DNA of 64,000 nucleotides, taken from the NCBI RefSeq assembly GCF_900111015.1, contig NZ_FOFS01000006.1, positions 151,179 through 215,178 on the forward strand. The letters are read 5' to 3'. Below are positions 48,614-58,000 of this stretch, one piece after another. The notes beneath the pieces were generated by a model that worked only from the letters and a program-made list of their open reading frames with translations, was not told the DNA's origin and made no database searches. Positions within the stretch are counted from its first letter, which is position 1. Each line of letters opens with the position of its first letter. Position numbers and translations under genes: made by a program. The stretch is from Solimonas aquatica. Its GTDB lineage: Bacteria > Pseudomonadota > Gammaproteobacteria > Nevskiales > Nevskiaceae.

Positions 48614-49660
48614 TCAGCAGGCGGCGATGAAAGCCCCGGCGATATCGCATGCCGCCTGCGCCGCCGGCAGACCCAGCTGCTCATCGAGCAGGGCGCGCTT
48701 CAGGAAACGATGGCAGGCGTGCTCGGAGGTCATGCCGATGCCGCCATGCAGCTGCAGTGCCTCTTCGGCCACGCGCGCGTAGACGCTGCAAGCCAGCTGC
48801 CTGGCGGTCTTGGCGGCAAGCTCGCCATCGGGCTCGGCCAGCCGCGTCTCGTAGCGGCTCACGGTATCGGCCAGCTGCGCTTCGGCGGCGACACTGAGTG
48901 CGCAGAGATCCGCGCAGCGATGCTTGAGCGCCTGGAACAGCGCCAGCGGACGGCCGAACTGACGACGCGTCTGCAGATACTCGACCGTCATCGTCAAGGC
49001 GGCGGCGGCGCCACCCACGGCGTCGGCGGCCAGGCTCAGCTCGCGCAGGCTGCGCAGACGACGGCACAGCAGCTGCGCTGCCTCGCCCTGCGCCAGCAGC
49101 AGCGCCGGGTCCAGCGGCACGTCCTGCAACTGCGCCTCGAACAGACGCCGGCTGGGATCCCAGGTGTTGCGCGCGCGCAGGCTCAGGCCCGGCTGCCGCG
49201 TGGGCACCAGCGCCACACAGCGGTCGTCCTGGCTGCTCAGCAGCAGATGCGTGGCACGATCCGCCGACTCCAGCGCGGCGACGCCGCCGGTCAGCAGCAG
49301 ACGGCTGCCGTCGCGGCGCAGGTCCAGATGCGAAGCCGCCATGGGCGCGGCCACATACTCGGCAGCAGTGAAACGTTCCAGAAAGCTCTGGCGCTGCGCG
49401 AACTCGGCATGCTGTACGGCGTCGATGGCCAGCAGCGCGCTGGCGTACGGTGCGGCGGCAAGACCACGACCCAGCTCGGTATGGAAGGCCACCGCGCCGG
49501 CCAGGCCCTGCTCCAGTCCACCGTCGTCCTCGGGCAGCGCCACCAGCAGCCAGCCGAGTTCCACCAGCAGCGGCCAGGTCTGGTTCTCATCAGCAGCCAG
49601 GCCCAGCTTGCCCAGCACCTGCCGCGCGCTATCGCGCAGCTCGTTCAACGCCTGGCTCAT
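48614..49660 (-). CDS. Acyl-CoA dehydrogenase, small partner subunit
   Basis: A 348-residue acyl-CoA dehydrogenase-fold protein, shorter and more divergent than its neighbour. The C-terminal domain is recognisable by ALTMTVEYLQTRRQFGRPL, FQALKHRCADL and EALQLHGGIGMTSEHACHRFLKRA. The middle FAD/substrate loop (usually with SEPxAGSD) is poorly conserved. Its ATG overlaps the stop of the larger partner by four bases. Adjacent pairs like this form alpha2-beta2 enzymes in steroid and bile-acid side-chain degradation, where one subunit lacks full catalytic residues. Confidence 0.87.
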   Translation of the reverse strand: MSQALNELRDSARQVLGKLGLAADENQTWPLLVELGWLLVALPEDDGGLEQGLAGAVAFHTELGRGLAAAPYASALLAIDAVQHAEFAQRQSFLERFTAAEYVAAPMAASHLDLRRDGSRLLLTGGVAALESADRATHLLLSSQDDRCVALVPTRQPGLSLRARNTWDPSRRLFEAQLQDVPLDPALLLAQGEAAQLLCRRLRSLRELSLAADAVGGAAAALTMTVEYLQTRRQFGRPLALFQALKHRCADLCALSVAAEAQLADTVSRYETRLAEPDGELAAKTARQLACSVYARVAEEALQLHGGIGMTSEHACHRFLKRALLDEQLGLPAAQAACDIAGAFIAAC

Positions 49661-50862
49661 GAGCGTTCACCGCTCAGTTGCCAGTTGCGCGGCTCGCGCG
49701 GCATGCGCAGCAGACGCTCGGAAATGATGTTGCGCTGGACTTCATCGCTACCACCGGCGATCGACCAGTTGTAGGAGTTCATGAAGTCCACCGGCCAGTT
49801 GCCGGTTTCCTGTCCGCCGCCGCGCGTGAAGTCTTCCTGAAACTGCGCCGACAGTCCGCCGCAGCGCATGCCCAGCGACACGAACTCGCGCAACACGCGC
49901 GAGTAGTAGAGCTTGACCACGGAGGCATCGCCCGGCGCTTCCTCACCGGAAATGCGCTTGAGCAGATAGCGGTCGGCCAGCGCGCAGGCCGCGTGCACCT
50001 TGGGAATCAGCTCGCCGAGTTCGCGACGGCGCGCGCCATCGTCGATCAGGCCCTGCTCGCGCATGGTGGCGACGATGCGCGGCAGCGCGTAGCGCATGCG
50101 CTGCGTCAGCTCCACCAGCGTCAGGCCGCGCTCGGAGGACAGCGTGGACTGCGCCACCGCCCAGCCTTCACCATCGGCACCGATGCGGTTCTCCACCGGA
50201 ATCTCGACATCGTCGAAGAAGATTTCCGCAAACTCGTCGTCGCCGGTGATCTGTGCGATGGGCCGCACCGAAACACCCTTGCTGCGCAGATCGAGCAGGA
50301 AGTACGACAAACCGCCCTGCGGCGGATCGGACTTGCCGCTGCGCGCCAGTAGCAGGCAGCGGTCGGCGTACTGCGCCATCGTCGACCAGGTCTTCTGGCC
50401 ATTGATCACGTAGCGGTCGCCCTTGCGCTCCGCGCGGGTCTTGAGTGAAGCCAGATCCGAGCCGGCATTGGGTTCGGAAAAGCCCTGGCACCAGACCTCG
50501 CCCTTGAGGATGCGCGGCAGGTACAGCTGCTTCTGCTCCTGCGTGCCCCATTCGAGAATGGTGCAGGCGGCGTGATACAGCGAGACAAAATACAGAATCA
50601 GGCGCGGCGCGTCGGCGCGGGCCACTTCTTCATAAATGATTTTCTGCTCGGCCAGCGGGCGTCCGCCGCCGGGCCAGCCCTGCGGCCAGTGCGGCGTGGC
50701 GTAGCCGGCGGCCGCCAGCTTGTAGAACCATTCGCGCTGTGCGCGCACGAAAGCTTCCTGATCGCAGCCGGTCATGGCCTTGCGCCACTGGCGCGGCAGA
50801 TGCTCGTGCAGCCAGGAGCGGACCTCCATGCGCAGCGCGTCCGCGGTGTTGTCAGGCTTCAT
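49657..50862 (-). CDS. Acyl-CoA dehydrogenase, large partner subunit
   Basis: A 401-residue acyl-CoA dehydrogenase. The flavin-contact segment GFSEPNAGSDLASLKTRAE and GQKTWSTMAQYADRCLLLAR are intact. The C-terminal segment is YNWSIAGGSDEVQRNIISERLLRMPREP, typical of the FadE-type branch acting on bulky acyl-CoAs. The ATG at 50862 has GGAGACAGGG upstream; a longer frame to 50937 is not supported. It is 19 bp downstream of the Rieske ferredoxin gene and overlaps the small acyl-CoA dehydrogenase gene. Confidence 0.92.
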   Translation of the reverse strand: MKPDNTADALRMEVRSWLHEHLPRQWRKAMTGCDQEAFVRAQREWFYKLAAAGYATPHWPQGWPGGGRPLAEQKIIYEEVARADAPRLILYFVSLYHAACTILEWGTQEQKQLYLPRILKGEVWCQGFSEPNAGSDLASLKTRAERKGDRYVINGQKTWSTMAQYADRCLLLARSGKSDPPQGGLSYFLLDLRSKGVSVRPIAQITGDDEFAEIFFDDVEIPVENRIGADGEGWAVAQSTLSSERGLTLVELTQRMRYALPRIVATMREQGLIDDGARRRELGELIPKVHAACALADRYLLKRISGEEAPGDASVVKLYYSRVLREFVSLGMRCGGLSAQFQEDFTRGGGQETGNWPVDFMNSYNWSIAGGSDEVQRNIISERLLRMPREPRNWQLSGERS

Positions 50863-50881
50863 CCCTGTCTCCGTGTTCTGC

Positions 50882-51217
50882 TCAGCCACCGGACGGCGGC
50901 GCGGCCTCGACCAGCACCTCGATCCAATCTTCGACAATGCGCAGCGGATACGTCACCACCGGCTCGGTGGCGGGCAGATTCATGGCCTTGCCGGTGGCGA
51001 GTTCGAAGCGCGCACCGTGGAAAGGACAGGCGATCCAGCCCTGCCCCAGGCGCCCGCGCTCCAGCGGCCGCTCGGCGTGCGAGCAACGGTTGGCAATGGC
51101 GTAGAAGTTGTTGTTGACATGGCAGATCACGATCGCCTTGCCTTCCACCTCCACCACCTTCCTGCCACCCGAGGGAATCTCGGTGCTCTTCACCACACGC
51201 GCGTAGGAACTCGACAC
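50882..51217 (-). CDS. Rieske [2Fe-2S] ferredoxin
   Basis: A small Rieske ferredoxin of about 111 residues. The cluster ligands are in CSHAERPLERG and WIACPFHGARFEL (C-x-H then C-x2-H). It is likely to pass electrons from a reductase to the ring hydroxylase encoded at 51453-52847. The start is uncertain: a GTG at 51217 gives a normal length, while an ATG at 51280 adds a non-conserved lead; neither has a strong ribosome site. The 235 bp between it and the oxygenase gene hold nothing recognisable. No ferredoxin reductase gene is nearby. Confidence 0.87.
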   Translation of the reverse strand: MSSSYARVVKSTEIPSGGRKVVEVEGKAIVICHVNNNFYAIANRCSHAERPLERGRLGQGWIACPFHGARFELATGKAMNLPATEPVVTYPLRIVEDWIEVLVEAAPPSGG

Positions 51218-51452
51218 GATTGCTGACCCGTTTTGCGGATGATCTGCGCTGAAGCAGTATGGGAGGAAAGCCGGCGGCAAGAATTGATGTCCGGCGACAA
51301 GTCGCTGGCCTCAGACTCTTCCGGCATTTTTCGTCCCTGGCCGACACCGCACGCAGGCGGCCTGCTCAGCACTCAAACAACGGACGGGCACCGCAGCCTC
51401 GGCAGCATTGCGCATCGGCTGCGGCGTCCGCCGCAACACACTTCTGAAAACT

Positions 51453-52847
51453 TCAGGCCTTGCGGCCGACGTACTTGTCCACCGTCTGCTCGAAGTGACG
51501 GATGCGGATTTCCTGGTAGTTGCCCAGGGTGAGACCGTTCTTGGCGCTGGCTTCCAGACCTTCCTGCTGCAGCACCAGATTGTCGGTGTCCTGATCGAGA
51601 ATGCCGCCGAAGCCCGGGTCCATGCCCGCCGCTTCCTTGAAGGACTGATGGTCTTCCAGACGGATCGCCTCGGCCGGCATCGGACGGCTGCCGTCCACCG
51701 GCACCGGACGCAGGAACAGCACCTCGTAAAGGCATTTGCGATGATCGCGCGGGTCCGGACGGAAGCGGTAGACCATCGGCAGCGAGATGCCGGGGAACAG
51801 GAAGGTGTTGGGGAACACCGTGTACGAGAAGCAGTCCAGCAGCTCCGAATCCGAAACCTTGGACAGGTCGGTGTTGGTGGCCTTCTCGAACATGCCGCGG
51901 AACATCTCGGCCATCACCGCGCGCGCGCTGCCGCCGTCCTTGACCGTGAGCTTGGTGTCGCCCAGGGCGCTGCTGTCGCCGAGCGTGAACTGGTTGAGGA
52001 TGTCCTGCTCGCTGATCTTGCCGTACAGATGCGGGCTGACCACGCCCAGCGTGGAGATGAAGCGGTCCACGTGCTCGCCGTAGACGTCGTACTGCGAGTT
52101 GGCATCGCCATTGGACGGCGCCACCTGCGGGTGCGTCTCGATGACGTGATACGCCTCCTGGAAGGCCTCGATGGCGAGCTTCCAGTTGCAGGGCAGACGC
52201 TTGGCGACGTGCAGGTACACGTAGCGGTTTTCCAGCTTCCAGGCCTTGATGTGCGCCAGCGCCTCGGGGCCCAGGTACTCGGCCAGGCTTGGCGCCTTGG
52301 CGTCCATGTTGATGAACACGAAGCCGCCCAGGGTTTCCACGCGCGCCTGCGGCAGCGCGAAGTCCTTGGACTTCACATGCGGGAAGTCCCAGTGGCAGAC
52401 GGTTTCCTTGTGCGAGCCGTCGAGGTTCCAGCTCCAGCCGTGGAAGCTGCAGCGGAATTCATCGGTGCTGCCCTCGGTGCCCGAGGCGCGCAGCTTGGTG
52501 CCGCGATGCAGACAGGCGTTGTAGTAGGCGCGGATCTCGGTGTCGGTGACGCGGGTGATGATGAAGGAGTACGGCCCCAGGTCGTAGACGTGGTAGTCGC
52601 CGACATTGGGGATGTGCTCTTCGCGGCAGGCGAACTGCCAGGTCTTCTTCCACAGCGTCTCGAACTCCAGCTTGGCGAACGCCGGATCGATGTAGCGGTT
52701 CTTGGGAATGTCCGCGTCGCCGAGGAACTGGTAGGACTCGGAACGGACCCAGCCGGGCGCCGTCACCTTGTCGGCGGCGATGATGTCCTGGGTGCTCGGC
52801 GCGCCCGGGCAGCGGGCCTGGCCTTTGTCGAGAGTGTCGGTGCTCAT
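51453..52847 (-). CDS. Rieske non-heme iron oxygenase, alpha subunit
   Basis: A 464-residue ring-hydroxylating oxygenase alpha subunit. The Rieske ligands are in ACLHRGTKL and RCSFHGWSWNLDG. The mononuclear iron site is in FQEAYHVIETHPQV (H-x4-H). No beta subunit gene follows, so it is probably an alpha3 type. The opening residues after the start (KVTAPGWVRSESYQFLGD) suit the oxygenases of sphingomonads and Nevskiales acting on aromatic or steroid-like compounds. It is 55 bp from the amidohydrolase gene on the same strand. Confidence 0.92.
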   Translation of the reverse strand: MSTDTLDKGQARCPGAPSTQDIIAADKVTAPGWVRSESYQFLGDADIPKNRYIDPAFAKLEFETLWKKTWQFACREEHIPNVGDYHVYDLGPYSFIITRVTDTEIRAYYNACLHRGTKLRASGTEGSTDEFRCSFHGWSWNLDGSHKETVCHWDFPHVKSKDFALPQARVETLGGFVFINMDAKAPSLAEYLGPEALAHIKAWKLENRYVYLHVAKRLPCNWKLAIEAFQEAYHVIETHPQVAPSNGDANSQYDVYGEHVDRFISTLGVVSPHLYGKISEQDILNQFTLGDSSALGDTKLTVKDGGSARAVMAEMFRGMFEKATNTDLSKVSDSELLDCFSYTVFPNTFLFPGISLPMVYRFRPDPRDHRKCLYEVLFLRPVPVDGSRPMPAEAIRLEDHQSFKEAAGMDPGFGGILDQDTDNLVLQQEGLEASAKNGLTLGNYQEIRIRHFEQTVDKYVGRKA

Positions 52848-52902
52848 GGGCGTTTCTCCAGCTCGATTCGTATGCTTGAAAGTCTTGCGGGGCCGCGCGT
52901 GC

Positions 52903-54156
52903 TCAGCGAGCGCTGCCCTGGTTCTTGTACAGCTGGCCGTCCTTCATGATCAGCGGCATGCGCTCGGGCTTGAGCAGGATCGACAGATCGCTGAGCGGAT
53001 CGCCGTCGATCAGCAGCAGGTCGGCCAGATAGCCGTCCTTGATCAGGCCCAGCCGGTCTTCGCCGCGGCTCATCGCCAGACCGCCGTTGTAGGTGGCGCA
53101 GCGCAGGGCTTCGGCCGGGGTGTAGCCGTAGTAGTCCACGAAGAACTGCAGATCGCGGGCATTGGTGCCGTTCTTGCTCCAGGCAAAGCCGTAGTCACCG
53201 CCGATCAGATGCCGGATGCCGCGCTTGCGCAGCGCCGTGTGGGTCTGCACCGAGGCTTCCAGCAGCGCCGGAATGCCCATGTAGCCGCCGACTTCGGCCG
53301 TGAGGCCGATGGCCGCCGCCTCGTTCTTGACGATGGTGTGGAACAGGCTGACCGTGGGCACCACGAACACGCGGTCCTTGGCTTCCTCGAACAGGTCGAG
53401 GGTTTTCTCGTCGCTGTACTCGCAGTGGAACAGCATATCGACGCCGGCCTTGAGGCAGGCCTGGGTGCCGGCGATGCTGCGTGTGTGCGCGTTGACCTTG
53501 CGTCCGTAGGCGTGCGCGGTTTCCACGGCCATGAGGATCTCCTCATAGGCCATCGGCGTGGTGTGGGCCGGCGTGTTGGGATAGAAGGGATCGCCGGAGA
53601 CGTCGAGCTTGATGTTGTCGCAGCCTTCGCGGCAGCACAGGCGCACGGCCTTGCGCATCTCTTCCGGGCCGTCGACGATGATCGAAGGCCCCTTGCGCGG
53701 ATTGTGCAGCTTGCTCTCGTCGCCCATGCCGCCGGTGACGGAAATCTCCAGCGAGCCGGCGCGGATGCGCGGACCCGGCAGGCGGCCGGCGTCCACTTCA
53801 TTGCGCACCGCCACGCCCAGGCGCAGCTTGGCTTCCGAAGCGCCCCAGGCGCTGGTGAAGCCGGCATCGAGCAGGGACTTGGCGACGCGCGCGGTGAGCA
53901 GGGTGTGCTCTTCCGGCGGCGGCGTGATGAGGTCTTCGGTGGCGGTGACCGCTTCGAAGGACAGATGCGCGTGACCCTCGGTCATGCCCGGCATGAGGAA
54001 CTTGTTCCTGCCGTCGATCAGTTGCGCGCCCTCGGCATTGAGGCGGCTGCGCGACACGGTGCGGATGCGATTGCCTTCGACCAGCACATCGGCTTCGAAG
54101 GGCGCAGCGCCGCTACCGTCGAAGACGCGGGCTTGGGAAATCAGAATTTTCGACAT
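52903..54156 (-). CDS. Amidohydrolase family metal-dependent hydrolase
   Basis: A 417-residue TIM-barrel amidohydrolase of the imidazolonepropionase/prolidase-like class. The metal sites are visible as GHAHLS (HxH), NIKLDVSGD (bridging Lys), VNAHTRS and FHCEYS (His) and GGDYGFAW (Asp). The beta sandwich flanks are present at both ends (LVEGNRIRTVS and YLADLLLIDGDPLSD). It hydrolyses an amide, lactone or cyclic C-N bond of unknown substrate. It starts 194 bp from the divergent VOC gene at 54350. Confidence 0.9.
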   Translation of the reverse strand: MSKILISQARVFDGSGAAPFEADVLVEGNRIRTVSRSRLNAEGAQLIDGRNKFLMPGMTEGHAHLSFEAVTATEDLITPPPEEHTLLTARVAKSLLDAGFTSAWGASEAKLRLGVAVRNEVDAGRLPGPRIRAGSLEISVTGGMGDESKLHNPRKGPSIIVDGPEEMRKAVRLCCREGCDNIKLDVSGDPFYPNTPAHTTPMAYEEILMAVETAHAYGRKVNAHTRSIAGTQACLKAGVDMLFHCEYSDEKTLDLFEEAKDRVFVVPTVSLFHTIVKNEAAAIGLTAEVGGYMGIPALLEASVQTHTALRKRGIRHLIGGDYGFAWSKNGTNARDLQFFVDYYGYTPAEALRCATYNGGLAMSRGEDRLGLIKDGYLADLLLIDGDPLSDLSILLKPERMPLIMKDGQLYKNQGSAR

Positions 54157-54349
54157 GGGAGCAGGCTCCTCCAGTTCTTTCGCTGGCGATGACCGGAATT
54201 ATGCCCAGCGCTCCCGCGCCCCCGAATGACCACACAGGCATGCCATCTTGCCTCCCCTGGCTAGGGCCTTCTGCCTCGCGAAGGCGGCTGGCTAGACTCC
54301 GGGCTGATTCTGTAACTCGATGATTTTCATCCCGGCGGAGGAGAAAAAT

Positions 54350-54826
54350 ATGATCAGAGGCATTCATCACGTCGCCATCCACGTGCGCGACATGAACAAG
54401 ATGGTGAAGTTCTACAGGGAAGCCTTCGGCTTCGAAGTGGTGGGCGAACCCTTCGAATGGGAGAACAGCGAGTTCATCGACAAGATCGTCGATGTGCCGG
54501 GCTCGGCGGCGCGGGGCGCCATGCTGCGCGCCGGCACCTGCTACCTGGAGATGTTCCAGTACAAGGCGCCGGCGCCGGATGTCACCAGGCCGCTGAATCC
54601 CTACGACAAGGGCTATACGCATTTTTGCGTGGACGCCACCGACATCGAACACGAGTACACCCGGCTCAAGGGCCTGGGCATGAGTTTCAGCCAGCCGGCG
54701 CCGATCGACGTGGGCCATGTGAAGTCGATCTACGGCCGCGATCCGGAAGGCAATCTGATCGAAGTGCAGCAGACCGCGCCGCACTGCGAGTTCGGCATGG
54801 AAAAGCTGCCGCCGCGCGCACGCTGA
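54350..54826 (+). CDS. VOC family protein (glyoxalase/dioxygenase fold)
   Basis: A 158-residue two-module VOC protein. IRGIHHVAIHVRDMNKMVKF begins module 1 with a metal His, and MLRAGTCYLEMFQYK carries the Glu. GYTHFCVDATDIEHEYTRL starts module 2 with the second His, and GRDPEGNLIEVQQ the last Glu. All four ligands of the family are therefore present. GGAGGAG lies before the ATG at 54350. Its complete form contrasts with the deleted VOC gene at 38192. It could be an epimerase, lyase or ring-opening enzyme. Confidence 0.9.
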   Translation: MIRGIHHVAIHVRDMNKMVKFYREAFGFEVVGEPFEWENSEFIDKIVDVPGSAARGAMLRAGTCYLEMFQYKAPAPDVTRPLNPYDKGYTHFCVDATDIEHEYTRLKGLGMSFSQPAPIDVGHVKSIYGRDPEGNLIEVQQTAPHCEFGMEKLPPRAR

Positions 54827-54861
54827 ACAAGGCGCTTCAGGCCGGCGCCGCACCAGGACCA

Positions 54862-54887
54862 GACCGGCTCGGCTGCCCGAGCCGGTC
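54862..54887 (+). terminator. Rho-independent-type terminator after the VOC gene
   Basis: An 11-bp perfect stem with a 4-base loop (54862-54872 with 54877-54887) is followed on the plus strand by TTCTGCGTTTG. It lies 36 bp after the VOC stop. The rest of the gap to 55041 holds no gene. Confidence 0.75.
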
Positions 54888-55041
54888 TTCTGCGTTTGTC
54901 TGCACCGGACAGCGGTTTTGATCGCACCCCCAGCGCGCGATCTGCGCGCCGGCACGCGTGGCAGACTGTCCAGCGCTCGCTTTTCCGGCGAGGCCGGAGG
55001 CTCGTGTCCACCGGCTCCATTTCTGTACAGCGATTTTCCCG

Positions 55042-58000
55042 ATGACCAAGTCCGTAACCACCCTCGACGACAAATACCTGCAGGCCGGCGGACGGGTCTT
55101 CATGAATTCCAACCAGGCGCTGGTGCGTCTGCCCCTGGATCAGGCACGCCGCGACCGCGCCGCCGGCCTGAAAACTGCCGGCTACATCTCCGGCTACCGC
55201 GGCTCGCCGCTGGGCGTGTACGACTCCAATCTCTGGGGCGCACAGAAGCTGCTGGACGAGCACAACATCCGCTTCCGCGCCGGCCTCAATGAAGAACTGG
55301 CGGTGAGCGCCATCCGCGGCACGCAGGAACTGCAGTGGTTCGGCAAGTCCGAATTCGAAGGCGTGTTCGGCCTCTGGTACGGCAAGGGCATCGGCGTGGA
55401 CCGCGCCTGCGAATCGCTCAAGCTCGGCAACTTCGAAGGCGCTTCGGCCAAGGGCGGCTTCCTGGCGGTGGCCGGCGACGATCACGGCGGCAAGTCCTCG
55501 GACAGCGCGCATCAGTCCGAGCACACCCTGATTGCCGCGATGCTGCCGGTGCTGTATCCGGCGACCATCGGCGAGATCATCGAGTTCGGCCTGTTGGGCT
55601 GGGCGATGTCGCGCTACAGCGGCTGCTACGTGGGTCTGAAGACCATCACCGACACCCTGGACCTCTCGGGCACGGTGGAACTGCCGGACCCTTACCGCCG
55701 CTACGTGAATCCCGCCGACATCGAACTGCCGCCGGAAGGTTTGAACCTGCGTCCGAATCTGCCGCCGCTGGTGGAAGAGGACTGGCTGGTCAACAAGCGC
55801 CTGCCGGCCGCCACCGCGTTCGCGCGCGCCAACGGCATCGACCGCACGATCTTCGACGGCGAGCGCCGCACGCTGAGCATCATCAGCGCCGGCAAGGCTT
55901 ATCTCGACGTGCGCCAGGCACTCTCCGACCTGGGCCTGGATGAAGACACCTGCGCGCGTCTGGGCCTGCGCCTGCACAAGCCCGGCCTGATCTGGCCCAT
56001 GGACCCGCAGGGCATCCGCAACTTCGCGCGCGGCAGCCAGGCGGTGCTGGTGATCGAAGAAAAGCGTCCGGTGATGGAAGACCAGATCGCGCGCGCGCTG
56101 TACACGCTCGATGCCGCCGAGCGCCCGGCCCTGGCCGGCAAGCAGGACCTGCAGGGCGCGCCGCTGCTGTCCAGCGTCGGCGAGCTGAGCGTGCCGCAGG
56201 CGCGTCGCGCCATCGCCACCCTGCTCGATCAGCTGGGCCTGCACGACGCGCGCGTGGCCGCGCAGCTGGCGCAGTATCGCGAGCTGGAGTCGCGCGCGCT
56301 GAGCCTGGGCTCCGGCACCGTGCGCCCCGCCTATTTCTGCTCGGGCTGCCCGCACAACACCAGCACGCGTCTGCCGGAAGGCTCGCGCGCCATGGGCGGC
56401 ATCGGTTGCCACGGCCTGGCCGCCGTGGTCATGGATCGCCAGACCATGCAGTTCATGCCCATGGGTCATGAGGGCTCGCCCTGGGTCTCGGTGAGCCAGT
56501 TCGTCGACACCCCGCACATGTTCCAGAACATGGGCGACGGCACCTACTCGCATTCCGGCGTGCTGGCGATCCGCGCCTCGGTCGCGGCCAAGGCCAATAT
56601 CACCTACAAGGTGCTGTACAACGATGCCGTGGCCATGACCGGCGGCCAGCCGGTGGAGCAGAGCATCACGCCGGTGGACATGGTGCGCCAGCTGCTCTCC
56701 GAGGGCGTGCGGCCGGTGTACCTGGTCTCCGATCATCCGGAGCAGTACGACCAGCGCCAGATGCCGGCCAACTCCGGCCTGCGCCATCGCGACGAACTCG
56801 ATGCCCTGCAGCGCGAGCTGCGCGAACTCAAGGGCGTGTCCGGCATCGTCTACGAACAGACCTGCGCCACCGAGAAACGCCGCCGCCGCAAGCGCGGCCT
56901 GACGGCCGATCCCGATCAGCGCATCTTCATCAATCCGGATGTCTGCGAAGGCTGCGGCGACTGCTCGGTGCAGTCCAACTGCATCAGCATCGAACCGCTG
57001 GAAACCGAGTTCGGCCGCAAGCGCAAGATCGACCAGTCCACCTGCAACAAGGACTACAGCTGCATCAAGGGCTTCTGCCCTTCGTTCGTGAGCGTCACGG
57101 GCGCCAAGATCGTGGCGCGCAGCAGCGGCGATCCGCAGCGGCTGCAGGCGCTGATCGCGGCGCTGCCGGCGCCGCCGCTCGCGGCCATGGACGCGCGCGG
57201 CTACAACATCCTGGTCGGCGGCATCGGCGGCACCGGCGTGCTGACCATCGGCGCGCTGCTGGGCATGGCCGCGCACCTCGACCACAAGGGCTGCACGGTG
57301 CTGGACATGACCGGCATGGCGCAGAAGGGCGGCGCGGTGACCAGCCATATCCGCCTCGGCCCCACGCCGGCCGGCATCTACACCTCGCGACTGTCGGAAG
57401 GCATGACCGATCTGATGCTCGCCTGCGACCTGATCGTCGGCTCCGGCGCCGGCGTGCTCAAGACCATCAAGCCCGGCCACACGGCGGCGATCCTCAACCG
57501 CGACGTCGCGCCCACCGGCGATTTCCAGTCGAACAAGAACATCGATCTGGGCGAAGCCAGGATGCGCAGCGCGATCATGGCCGCCATCGACGGCGGCCCG
57601 GTGTTCGAGGTGCATGCCAGCCGGCTCGCCACCCAGCTCACCGGCGACAGCATCGGCACCAATGTCTTCATGCTCGGCTATGCCGCGCAAAAAGGCCTGC
57701 TGCCGCTGTCCGTGCCGGCGATCCAGGAAGCGATCCGCCTCAACGGCACGTTCGTGGAAGGCAATCTGCGCACCTTCGCGCTGGGCCGGCTCGCCGCGCA
57801 CGATCCCGAGGCCCTGGCCGCAGAACTGCAGAGCAGCGCCGAACAGATCGTGCCGCTGGAAACCGTGGACGATGTGCTGGCCAGCCGCATGCGTCTGCTC
57901 ACGGCTTATCAGAACGCGCCGTACGCGCAGCGCTACCACGACTTCATCAGCCGCGTGCGCCAGCGCGTGGCCGCGCTCAAGCTGCCCGAAGGCGAGCGCT

